12,924 bases of DNA from Baffinella frigidus (lineage: Eukaryota > Cryptophyceae > Cryptomonadales > Baffinellaceae): assembly GCA_026770585.1 (NCBI GenBank), contig MU646692.1, positions 66,604 to 79,527 of the forward strand, in the 5' to 3' direction. A program made the translations under genes and the position numbers. The notes under the pieces were generated by a model. It saw only the letters and a list, made by a program, of their open reading frames with translations, ran no database searches and was not told the DNA's origin. Numbering within the stretch: the stretch's first letter is position 1; the number at the start of each line of letters is the position of its first letter. Below are positions 1 to 7,751 of this stretch, piece by piece.

Positions 1-112
1 CACGCGCCCTCGCGCCCCCCCGCCCCCGCGTCTCCGAGCCCCCGAGCTCGCACGTAGAGCATACTTGCTGTGCCGCACGATGCTGCTTCTGCGACATGAA
101 ACATTCTGAGAC

Positions 113-1744
113 ATGACGGTTTTGAGTCATGACGGATCCGACGCATGCGCCCCAGCAAGTAGTGCGGTTGCCGAGACAGCCCCATGGCACTTGCCCCAAT
201 CCTCTGGGGTATTGGCAAACACCAAGTCAGATGAGGTGGACGCCTTGGCAGAAGATTGGCGAAACGATTTTCTGCTCCAGGGTTGAGCTGAGACAGGCCA
301 GGACAGGATTGTTGAGATCGAGATGACGTTGGTAACCAACGTCCTGGATGGCTTCTGAACCGGGATGGAATGATGCAGATGCACAAAGGACGGATCTGGG
401 TGGTGGGAGGCACGGACGGGACCAACGCTCTGAGGTACCTTGCCGCGCCAGGAAGCCAGGAAGCCGTGTTGGCATGTCGCGTTGCATGGGGCTCCTCGCA
501 CCTTTCCCGCGCCGCCAAAATCTTTGTTGCGGCGACGGCTTCCGGGTCTTGCGTGTGCCCCGTGGGTGCCTTGCACGGGGTTGAGTCCAACGCATCTGAA
601 CCTGACGCGTGCGCATGTGCGGCGTGAGAGGAAGTGAAGGAGGAGGTCAGTGGCGCAAGCGCCAACGCCGCCCGCGGGTTGGAGGTGGAGGTTGATAGGC
701 CTCACTGACGCACCAGGCAAGCAACAAAGCACACAACCAACGAGCGAGTGGTGGGTGGCAGTTCAGTGGAGGCGATGGATCCGCGGGAGGGAGCCTGGAA
801 GGAGATGATTCCTCTTCGCAAGACCCGTGCTGGTGTGCTCCACCCACCACCGCACGTAGACGCTGTGCTCCACCCACCACCGCACGTAGACGCTGTGCTC
901 CACCCACCACCGCACGTAGACGCTGTGCTCCACCCACCACCGCACGTAGACGCTGTGCTCCACCCACCACCGCACGTAGACGCAGGGCCGCCATCGATGC
1001 TCGTGGCTGCACGCCTCGTTGCTGCGAGCGAGCTTCGTTGCGCGTCATTGTGTGAAGCAGTCGCGGCCTGCCTCTCTCTGTCTGGCCCTCGCCGCCCGAC
1101 GCTCGCTCCTTGACTCTCGGCGGCGCGGCACGCGTGGTTGGCAGGGTGCGCGTGCGCAGAGCTCAACGGCAAACTGGTGGTGACCAGCGGAAGACAGTAC
1201 TCGGATTGCATCAGCACTGCTGAATTCACCGCCGAGGAGCGGTCCTGTCGCTGCCCCCCCACCCGCCCCTCAGCGCCACGCCAGCTGTTCTGTCTGACAG
1301 CGCCCCACACTGCCTGCCTGCCTGCCTGCCAGCACTATTGCGCGCTTGCTAGCAAATGATACAGATAAATCGGGGGTTGCCGTGCCGCTGTTCCGCACCT
1401 CCGCTTGCCAATCATCGACTGCCTGCCTGCCACGTGCCTGTCTGGGTGCCTCATGTTTGGGTGTTTGGCAGGGCCGAGTGGATGAACCGTGGGTGGATGG
1501 GTGGGTGGGTGGCTGGCCCTGGGCGGCTGGCGGGCGCGTGCCTGGGTGGGTGGGTGATCTGTGGGCGGGTGGCAGGGCCAAGGCGCGCGCCGACATCACG
1601 TACCGCCAGCTTCGCGTCAAGGAGTTTGTCGACACTGTCGAGATCTGGGACGATCGCGCGCTCAAGTGGGACGAGCTCACGCACAGAAGTGGCGACAAGG
1701 AGAACGGCTTCGACCGCGCCGTCGCTGCCTACACTGTTCTCTAG
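113..1744 (+). CDS. Kelch-repeat protein, multi-exon, possibly truncated
   Basis: Spliced model. Exons: up to 434, 762-832, 1145-1241, 1576-1744. All three introns (435-761, 833-1144, 1242-1575) are GT-AG and join in phase: AG+T gives Ser, G+GG gives Gly, CG+G gives Arg. The joined product reads as Kelch blades. GRIWVVGG at about 388-411 is followed by SSVEAMD...GAWKEM (760-806) and then PLRKTRAG-CACAELNGKLVV, the usual R-x-G...NGK-hydrophobic-GG start of the next blade. In that blade the second half is FVDTVEIWD...KWDEL (exon 4). The double Gly of blade 2 is TSG instead of GG. Kelch domains form beta-propellers for protein binding; the partner is unknown. The 5' end is unresolved: ATG 113 opens a 57-codon frame stopping at 284, which could join the Kelch frame at 379 (donor 209) or at 323 (donor 282, only 41 nt). 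The frame ends at TAG 1742, just where blade 3 would start (FDRAVAAYTVL). So it is either a decayed gene or one with a missed downstream exon. Confidence 0.55.
834..983. repeat. 30-bp minisatellite, five perfect copies, inside a Kelch intron
   Basis: Five identical head-to-tail copies of a 30-bp unit beginning tgtgctccacccaccaccgc. The array is exactly 150 bp and ends where cgct changes to cgca at 984. It starts one base after the predicted exon end at 832, so the donor GT (833-834) overlaps the array edge and a similar cgct|gtgctc sequence recurs every 30 bp. The period is a multiple of three, so all frames stay open through it and produce misleading repetitive ORFs on both strands. There are no spacers, so it is not CRISPR. 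Confidence 0.98.
1311..1330. repeat. (TGCC)5 microsatellite
   Basis: Five exact tandem TGCC units, with further scattered TGCC units at 1420-1445. It lies inside the predicted Kelch intron 1242-1575. Confidence 0.95.
1491..1569 (+). other. G-rich intron 3' end with G-quadruplex-type runs
   Basis: Positions 1491-1509 read GGG-N5-GGG-N-GGG-N-GGG, which fits the canonical four-run G-quadruplex pattern. Another cluster of GGGT units follows at 1544-1569. The stretch lies directly upstream of the predicted acceptor ggcag (1571-1575), where a pyrimidine tract would normally be expected. Structure formation is inferred only. Confidence 0.5.
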
Positions 1745-1954
1745 GTCCCTGCCGACCTGCCTCCACCGTCCTCTGACCACCCTCTTGCGCGCGACAGGAC
1801 GTCACTCCCAGGTCCGCACGCATGCACAAACTGTCTTCTCACGTCGCTGCCACTCATAATTTGCTGAGCCCTCTGACCTCCCTCACGGCACAGGTCCCCT
1901 CACTCACTGACACCCTTGCACGTGCCCGCGTCACCCGTCCAAAAAAACCTGTGC

Positions 1955-2066
1955 AGGGGTACCTCGCTCATAAGAAAGCGCCCCCCTCTAGGACTCTGCA
2001 GTAGGACCATGCCTAGGGTCCCATGGTGGTCCTAAGGGGGGCGCAGTTTCTTAGCGAGTTACCCCT
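1955..2066. mobile_element. 112-bp foldback (MITE-like) element
   Basis: The left arm starts aggggtacctcgct and the reverse complement of the right end starts aggggtaactcgct. Both arms continue with aagaaa...gcgcccccct...taggac, matching over about 36 nt apart from a 3-nt insertion and a few mismatches. A second, inner inverted pair surrounds the centre (taggaccatg against catggtggtccta). The element has no coding capacity, so its size and symmetry suit a non-autonomous MITE. I see no clear target-site duplication. TA dinucleotides sit symmetrically near both ends (ggggTAcc and gtTAcccc). It could instead be a strong RNA hairpin of unknown role. Confidence 0.6.
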
Positions 2067-2284
2067 GGACCCTCCTCTCGCTCGCGCGGGCGTGCCTGAC
2101 AAAGAAACGTCTGCCGCGTGATGCAGGAGGGTGGCGCTTGCCTCGTGGCGCTTGGCTCGTGGCGCGGCTCGGCGTTGCGCCATCGAGAGGGCACACGCTG
2201 ACACACGGGAGGGCACGCGTGCCTGCCAGCGAGTGCTGCTCCCGCCCTTCGCAGGCTGCAAGTAAGTCACTCCATGTTTCCATC

Positions 2285-2290
2285 AATAAA
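2285..2290 (+). promoter_or_regulatory. Possible polyadenylation signal AATAAA
   Basis: An exact AATAAA hexamer about 540 bp downstream of the Kelch stop. The distance is long for a 3' UTR in a compact genome, so assignment to that gene is weak. Confidence 0.25.
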
Positions 2291-2320
2291 TGAATTCAAA
2301 TGCTTCGTCGTGGTTTGTTT

Positions 2321-2351
2321 CGGTGGCCATAGCCTGGCGGTGGCCATAGCC
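2321..2351. repeat. 14-bp direct repeat, two copies
   Basis: The sequence cggtggccatagcc occurs at 2321-2334 and again at 2338-2351, a 17-bp period. Confidence 0.85.
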
Positions 2352-2540
2352 GCAGAGTTTGGTCGCGCATACACACGGATTCTGCAAGGAGGTTCTCTGC
2401 CATGGTCGGACGCACTTACATAAGTTCCAAAAGGAATCAATCTGGGACTTTCTGGCGCCTGGTCTCCATCGCACGCCTTTTTCGCGCGGGGATGCTCAGA
2501 TGCCATGCAAGGACACTGTCCAAGGGAAGCGTGCATCAAC

Positions 2541-2570
2541 ATTTTTACGCCCACCCATTTTTACGCCCAC
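2541..2570. repeat. 14-bp direct repeat, two copies
   Basis: The sequence atttttacgcccac occurs at 2541-2554 and again at 2557-2570, a 16-bp period. Confidence 0.85.
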
Positions 2571-2802
2571 ACAGCTCTCTTCTGCACATGTTCGGAAGCA
2601 CCACAGGGCCCGAGAGTGCGTCCTCGTGGATAGATGGACCTTCATTAATACCAACAAGGCCGCAATGTATGCACCCTCGCCGAGGCTGTGTCTGAGCAGG
2701 ACCTAGAGGGAAGTCATGCATGCTCTACACATGGATGGGACACTCAAGACGTATGCTTGAATTCCATTCAAATTTTGGGGGGTGAATCAAAACGAGAAGT
2801 CG

Positions 2803-3868
2803 TCACTTGAAGGCATCCATAGGAGGCTTGAAGGACTTCTCCGACCCGAACATTTCGAAGAACGAGTCCTGCGCCAGAACACCCCACGCGCATCACATCA
2901 CCGCCAACAAGGCTGCAGCAGCCAAACCAAGAGAGGCAACGGCAAGGCGCTGGGGGTGGCGCTGGAAGGCAGGAGGGAACCTCGGTGAAGCCGCGGGAGG
3001 GCAAGGCGCTGTCACCCCCGGGCGCGTACAGGTCCCCCACGTCCTGGAACACTCCCACGAACGAGTGGCCGCACTTACCGCACTGCACCTTGGGCTGCTT
3101 CGCCACAGGGGCGCCTTCCTCCACGGGGGTGCCTTCCTCCATAGCGCCTTCCTCCAATTTCTGGCCGCCACTCGGCGCCGCCGCATCCTCTGCTGGCGCC
3201 GCTGGCGGGTGCATGAATCTGCACACGTGGTTCCGTCTCGGTGAGCGTCCAGCGTGAGTTTAGACTGTGGTAGACAGGGTTTACACGCCCCACTACCACC
3301 TTCGGGGGATCCGGCAGCGACCTCCCATTGGGCGAGTGGCGCTGCTGGAATGGAGGGGGCGTTCTCACGTGTCGGAGAAGCACTTTGGGCAGGAGACGTA
3401 GGTTGAGATCTCCTCGAGGTCCTCCTCTTCACCCTGCTCTGCCCTGCTCCCGCCCTTGCCACGGCCCCTGGCACCCCCTCCCCCCCGCCCACCACGCCCA
3501 CCCCTGGCTCCGCCCCGCGCCTTTGCTGGTTTTGCTAGCATGACCCCCCCCCCCCCCCCCCCCCCCCCGCCCCCCCTGCCCCCCCCCCCCCCCTTTGCTG
3601 GTTTTCCTAGCATGCCCCCCCCCCCCAGTCTCACTGCCCCACCTTCACCGAACGGGGCCCAACTTCCCAGCGCCGGAGCTCCGGTACCCGCCATCGGAGC
3701 GGGGTGTTGCTCGGTGGAGGGAGAAAACAAGGCGAGCACCGGAGCGTGCGACACAAAGGCCGACATACGCGCCGGGTGCCCGCGGCCCAGCGCGCCCCCA
3801 GAAGCACAGCCCAGGCTCGCCGCCAGAACAAGCGCCTGGAGGGCCATGCAGGGCGAGGTCCCAGCCAT
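2803..3868 (-). CDS. Signal-bearing Gly/RGG-rich zinc-ribbon protein
   Basis: Three-exon model on the minus strand: 3868-3369, 3218-3041, 2868-2803; about 247 aa. Intron 1 (3368-3219, 150 bp) has donor AC|GTGAGA and acceptor GTGCAG|A and is in phase. Exon 1 ends VSCPKCFSDT and exon 2 holds KVQCGKCGHSFVG, together a CxxC...CxxC zinc ribbon resembling the MJ0042 finger type. The N-terminus has a hydrophobic core (ALQALVLAASLGCASG) after ATG 3868, so it looks like a signal peptide. A later MSAFVS could suggest plastid import in a secondary-plastid alga, but this is speculative. The middle is Gly-rich with RGG units and a duplicated ML(A/G)KPAK segment. Exon 2 then has repeated EEGxPVEEGAPV-type acidic units. 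The last exon (DSFFEMFGSEKSF) is in phase with donor 3040 (172-bp intron); donor 3015 is out of phase. An upstream ATG at 3907 would add 13 residues. The zinc ribbon and signal are visible; function and location are unknown. Confidence 0.55.
3521..3626. repeat. Coding poly-C tracts with a duplicated 22-bp segment
   Basis: The segment ctttgctggtttt(g/c)ctagcat lies at 3521-3542 and 3593-3614, 72 bp apart, so the duplication keeps frame. On the minus strand it encodes ML(A/G)KPAK twice. Between and after the copies lie C runs of 25 (3544-3568), 7, 15 (3579-3593) and 12 (3615-3626), which encode poly-glycine on the minus strand. Exact run lengths are prone to sequencing error. Confidence 0.9.
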
Positions 3869-3940
3869 CGCCTGACCTCCCCAACTTTTGACCATCAACT
3901 TGAACATTGACCATCAAATCCAGCCCAGTGCGGTTGGGCG
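3869..3940. promoter_or_regulatory. Compact divergent promoter region
   Basis: Only 72 bp separate the favoured minus-strand ATG (3868) from the plus-strand ATG (3941). Both starts sit in the same context, GGCGATGG. The gap holds a direct repeat ttgaccatcaa (about 3889-3899 and 3908-3918). No TATA box is seen. If the upstream minus-strand ATG at 3907 is used, the gap shrinks to 33 bp. A shared bidirectional promoter is inferred from geometry. Confidence 0.4.
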
Positions 3941-6900
3941 ATGGACAAAGGAGGGTCGCGGGCAGGATCCTTGTCAGATGATGAAGGGGGGGTGCGCGAA
4001 GGAGGGTCGCGGGCAGGCACCTTGGGAGATGACGAGGGCAGGATGATGGAAGGAGGGCGGTCAGACACCTTGGGACACGATGGAGGAGCAGGAATGAATG
4101 AAGGCAGAACCAGTTCCCGTGTCCGCCAATGGTATGAGGATGACTTCGACACAGAGCCAGATGCGGTAGGGGATGCGACTGTCGAGGGGGAGTACGCCTC
4201 AGATTTCGAAGGCGCGGATGCCAGCATCCACGAGGGTCTCTCCCCCAACCCACCGATACACACCCCGTTTGAGCATGTTTGCCCATATAAGTTGCACCTT
4301 GTCCACGCGGAACGAGAGCACCGTGCCCTGCGGCTCACTCCACTGCGTGCGAGCAGGTGACTCGTCCCTGCTGCTCCAGCTGGCGGGGCAGGGCTTCGAG
4401 TCAGAATCCACGAAGTCAAGCGGAGGACACTTGAGTTCAACGAAGCCAGACACTCCCCCACTGCAGCTTGCCGGTGAGGTCCACGGGGACGCAGCGACCG
4501 AGGAAGCAGCACAATCCTACGACGACGACTTCCTGCTCGACGACGAATTGGATGCAGACGTTGGGGATGTTTTAACTGTGGAGGAAGCAGCAGCCCTGTT
4601 GCTGCGACCAGCAGACTCTCTTGAGATCAGCCCAACAGAGCAGTCTGCAGTGGCACACGAGGATGCGAGGACCAGCTCTGAAATGGGAGGAGGCGGAGAT
4701 TCGGTGCACGCGGCCAGCCAGCTCTCACACTCCCCGGGCGGCGAGGAGTCCCCGATGGAGGAGGCGACGCCGCCTGGCAGCGCGGATCAGGAGGAAGGGC
4801 TGCCGGGTGTCGGAGACGAGGAGCACGACAGCGTGCTGCTTGAGGAGTCGCTGCTCGAGGAGGCTTTCCAAGGCATTGTCGGCATCATGCCGATGCCGCG
4901 CGCGGGCGTCGGGGGACCACTGCCGCACGCTACTGGCCATGCCGGGGACGTGGCTGGGGAGGAGGAGGGGGGGGAGGAGGAGGAGGAAGAGAAGGAGGAG
5001 GTGGAGGAGGAGGAGGAGGCAGAGAAGGTTCCGGTGGCCGAGGAACACGGAGTGGGGAAAGGTGAGGGGGGGGGGCACGCGCGGGCCCGACGCGCGAGCG
5101 AGGAGCAAGGAGCCACGTCGCGCCCGCAGTTGGGGCGAGTCACGCAGCAAGAGGCCGAGGTGCGTGCAAGCCATGCCCCAGTGGCGAGCCACATCCTGCC
5201 GGGCCCGGTCCAGAGATTCAATGAGCCTCAGACCTCAGGCTAGCCAGCGCCCGCCGACCGTGCACTTTTCAAGGACAGGGCAGCCCAGGCCTCCGGTGGT
5301 GAGATTTCGCGGTGTGGCATGTGGTGGATGAGTGACGTGTGGGTCTCGTGTGGCTGGGGGTGGCAGGACACGGCAGCTGGCGCGCGGCGCTTGGCCCAAC
5401 ACGCGCTCGCTCTCATTCTGCGCTCCGGTCCTCTGCGTGGCCTCGCCTTCCGGGAGACGTTCCGGGAGGAAGTGGCTGATACGCCTCTCGCGCAGTTCCG
5501 CGCGAGAATTCTGCACATCTCAGGCAGCCGCGGCGGTGCGCTCTCGTTGGAAGAAATCCCGTTGCAGGCACGCGTCGCTGCTCCAGCGTCTGCCATCACC
5601 CACGAGCAGCTGTCTTCTAGTGCGAATCGCCTCAAGTCGTTGACGCAGGAGGAGGAGGAGGAGGAGGGGGTGGAGTTGGAGGAGGAGGCGGAGGACACGG
5701 TCGAGACTTCTGGAGACCGGTTTCCAGAAGGCCGGGTATCGAGGGCGACTGACGGAGGTGGGAGATCTGGTGCAACGACACGTTTGGCGGATGGGGGGGA
5801 CGCGGGGCTGGCAGGGCAGGAGTCACTGAGCAAAGGAGAGGAGTTGGCCTGCGACGATGCGCGCCGGGATGGCATTGGTACAGCAGGAGAGGCACAGCCG
5901 GGCGCGGGGGGCGTGCTGCCGATTCTGGAGAGGCTGGAGGACTGGGTGTGGGCGCTGCTACCAGGGGCGGTGCTCAAGAACGAGGAGGCGATGGTAGAAG
6001 GGGTGGCGTCGGGCGTGGCGCGCGAAATCTGCGCGGCGATCCGGCTGGGGAGCGTGCGGCAAGCTGCCCTCGAGACGCCCTCTCTCCTGGCCGCCCTTCA
6101 GGCAGGCGAAGCGCTCGGGGCACAGCACCTGGATGGGTGTCTCGCGCGTGCGGGGGTCGCGACGCCAGACAGCGTGCGCGGTGCCTCTCTCCGCCTCGCG
6201 GCCCTCCTCCGCCGTGAGCCCCTTGCCGCCCTCCTCCTCTGCTCCTCGGTCGCCCCTCCCTCTCGCGAGGCCTCTGTCGCCCACGCCTCTGCTGTCCCCG
6301 CTCGCGGCGAAGGTGCCGCGGTGCCGGGGGCGGGGGCCCAGCACGCGGCGCATGGCGGGGCGACGCAGGGGTTGGATCGGGCACTTGGCTTGCCGAGCGT
6401 TGGGCGCGCTCTCCGGGCGTGGCGGCCTCTGGGCCTCCCGGCGGGAGGCGGGGGCGTGCTCGTGGGCCAGGCTCGCTGGGGGGAGCGCCTGGCAAGGCAG
6501 GGGCTGCGGTTGCTTCACTCCCGCACCCTCGTGGCAAGATGGAACACGCTTCAGCTCAACGTCGCTTCGGCGGGCCTGGGTGGCGCGTCTTCCAAGTTCC
6601 TCGGGGCGGGAGGAGAGGATGGGGAAGCCGCGCGCGTGGTGCGCGAGGAGGACGAATCATGGGCCATGGAGGAGGCCGGCAAGCTAGGTGGCCTGCGCGC
6701 GCGCGTCGTCCGCTTGTTTGCCCCTGCCACACACGTGGCGCACGGCGGCGCAGAGCCTGCCGCGGAACTCGGGGCCGGGGTGCATGGCAAGAGAAAGCTG
6801 CGGCGGAGAGTGGGAGCACGGGGCGCGGGCGGGATGGAAGCAATGGCTCAGGATGGGGACTTGGAGCCAAGACAGGCTGCTGAGGTTGCCCCCCTCCCTA

Positions 6901-6995
6901 CACCTGTCTGCGCTAGTTGGGCGCCGACAGCGGAGAGCAGCAAAGCTGGAGGCATGCCTTGGTACGGGCGGGGCGCTCTCTCGCGTGATGTTTGA
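3941..6995 (+). CDS. Large acidic low-complexity protein, at least three exons
   Basis: Model exons: 3941-4235, 4357-5207, 5367-6995; about 924 aa. Intron 1 (4236-4356, 121 bp) joins G+GT and intron 2 (5208-5366, 159 bp) joins in phase 0; donor 5160 (GAG|GTGCGT) is an equally in-phase alternative end for exon 2. Residues 3-49 are three 17-residue units of the type (K/E)GGSRAG(S/T)L-x-DDEG. Then come acidic motifs YEDDFD (65-70), YASDFE (85-90) and SYDDDF (152-157). Long Glu runs are encoded at 4960-5030 and 5648-5695, and a helix-prone part follows around 5920-6200 (LPILERLEDWVWALLPG and onwards). Y-x-x-D-F acidic motifs occur in some centrosomal and ciliary proteins, but I recognise no domain and claim no function. 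Exon 3 may hide an intron in its pyrimidine-rich stretch 6190-6310, and the gene may continue past 6995 to the exon at 8836-9069. Exons 1 and 2 are the most secure. Confidence 0.5.
3948..4100 (+). repeat. 51-bp coding tandem repeat, three copies
   Basis: The sequence aaggagggtcgcgggcagg recurs at 3948 and 3999, and a diverged form (aaggagggcggtcagacacc) at 4050. The period is exactly 51 bp, or 17 codons, and gives the EGGSRAG-type protein repeats. The frame is conserved, and the third copy is the most diverged. Confidence 0.9.
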
Positions 6996-7052
6996 TGCTT
7001 GATGCTGGGATGCTGGAAGCTCGCGGGCGCGTGGTAGTTGCCAACTGGCAAT

Positions 7053-7080
7053 GCGGGGCCCCCAGCACTGGGGGGCCCGC
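7053..7080. repeat. GC-rich hairpin
   Basis: GCGGGGCCCCCAG (7053-7065) and CTGGGGGGCCCGC (7068-7080) are inverted copies with one mismatch and a 2-nt loop. It lies 58 bp after the stop at 6995. It might be an RNA 3'-end structure or simply the replication-prone centre of a palindrome. Confidence 0.7.
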
Positions 7081-7380
7081 ATCTACCCCGCGCCCGCCCA
7101 CCACACCCCACTCTGGGAAAACACTGTGTTTCTTTCTTTTTTTCTTGCTTGATTGCTTGCTTATTGGCATAGTGACCAGCCCCCCTGTTTCGCCTGCACG
7201 AGAATCGCAAGGGTTGCAAGATGAGGCACGTCCTGTCAGCAGGGCACCACGGTGGCCACCAGCCAAAGGCAACACGGCTGATGCGTGGCACGTGCACGTC
7301 CTGGCAGGGGCCCGCGTTTCGAGTGATGCCCAACATCGCCTCTGCCTTCGCCGCTGTCTTCCTCTCCTTCGGTCTGCCGC

Positions 7381-7590
7381 TCTCGCTCTCTCTTTCTCTG
7401 GCTATCTCGCACACACACACTCGCACACAAACACACACACTCTCTCTATGTCTCTCCCTCGCTCGCGCTATCCCTCTCTTTCTCTCTCTTTCTCTCTTTC
7501 TCTCCATTTCTCTCTTTCTTGCTCTCTCTGTGGATCTATCTAAATCTCGCTATATGCCGCTCTCTCTCTCTCGCTATCTCTATCTCTGCC
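7381..7590. repeat. CT/CTTT and CA microsatellite tract
   Basis: About 210 bp of nearly pure CT, CTTT and CTAT units, with a CA block at 7410-7440. The plus strand is almost all pyrimidine. Long ORFs that cross it are artefacts of repeated Ser/Leu codons. Confidence 0.95.
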
Positions 7591-7751
7591 TCCCCCCTTC
7601 CAACATGCACACGTGCGCATACCTACCAGTCGGGGTGATGGAGCCGATGTTTCGCACCCTGCTTGTGTTGAGCAACGCTAGGCAAGGTTGTGTCTACGCC
7701 TGCCTTCGCCTGCCTCATGAGAACTGGTCTCGTCTCGTGCAACCGCTCTGA

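Larger units (their letters stand above)
1745..2802. other. Stretch without a recognised gene between convergent genes
   Basis: None of the open frames here shows a recognisable motif or splice-consistent continuation. I looked for further Kelch blades (GxxY/WVxGG) downstream of 1744 and found none. The stretch holds the foldback element at 1955-2066, an AATAAA at 2285-2290 that could serve the Kelch transcript, a 14-bp direct repeat cggtggccatagcc at 2321-2334 and 2338-2351, and a second 14-bp repeat atttttacgcccac at 2541-2554 and 2557-2570. Base composition drops from very GC-rich to mixed after about 2270. Confidence 0.6.
6996..7751 (+). other. Non-coding or intron-like stretch with CT/CA microsatellite
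   Basis: No reading frame here shows recognisable coding character. It contains a strong hairpin at 7053-7080, T-rich DNA at 7130-7160, and a pyrimidine microsatellite at 7381-7590. A weak candidate exon lies at about 7600-7750 (frame ending in TGA at 7749-7751), but nothing in it is recognisable. Confidence 0.5.

Noticed and set aside
127-732. Minus-strand ORF of 201 codons
   Set aside because: It lies opposite Kelch exon 1 and the following intron. It has no recognisable motif, and GC-rich DNA gives long antisense frames.
834-983. CRISPR-like array
   Set aside because: The repeats are directly adjacent with no spacers, in a eukaryotic intron.
647-1310. Repetitive ORFs on both strands (for example STCGGGW or YVRWWVEH units)
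   Set aside because: These are translations of the 30-bp intronic minisatellite, which is open in every frame it is open in once.
2902-2961. Minus-strand hydrophobic exon RHPQRLAVASLGLAAAALLA as a membrane helix of the zinc-ribbon protein
   Set aside because: It has a good acceptor (ttccag) but would need a 33-nt intron to reach the last exon, far shorter than the others here. It is kept only as a possible alternative exon.
3016-3218. Donor GGGG|GTGACA at 3015 as the end of zinc-ribbon exon 2
   Set aside because: It leaves phase 1, which does not fit the DSFFEMFGSEK frame of the last exon. The donor at 3040 fits.
4725-5221. Minus-strand Ser/Leu-rich ORFs opposite the acidic gene
   Set aside because: They are the antisense of GAG (Glu) runs and have no independent signal.
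5958-6537. Minus-strand ORFs of 186-187 codons, Arg/Pro/Ala-rich
   Set aside because: Two different frames are open over the same DNA, which points to GC bias rather than coding. The plus-strand frame is more protein-like.
7221-7751. Plus-strand 176-codon ORF
   Set aside because: Most of it is translated CT/CA microsatellite.
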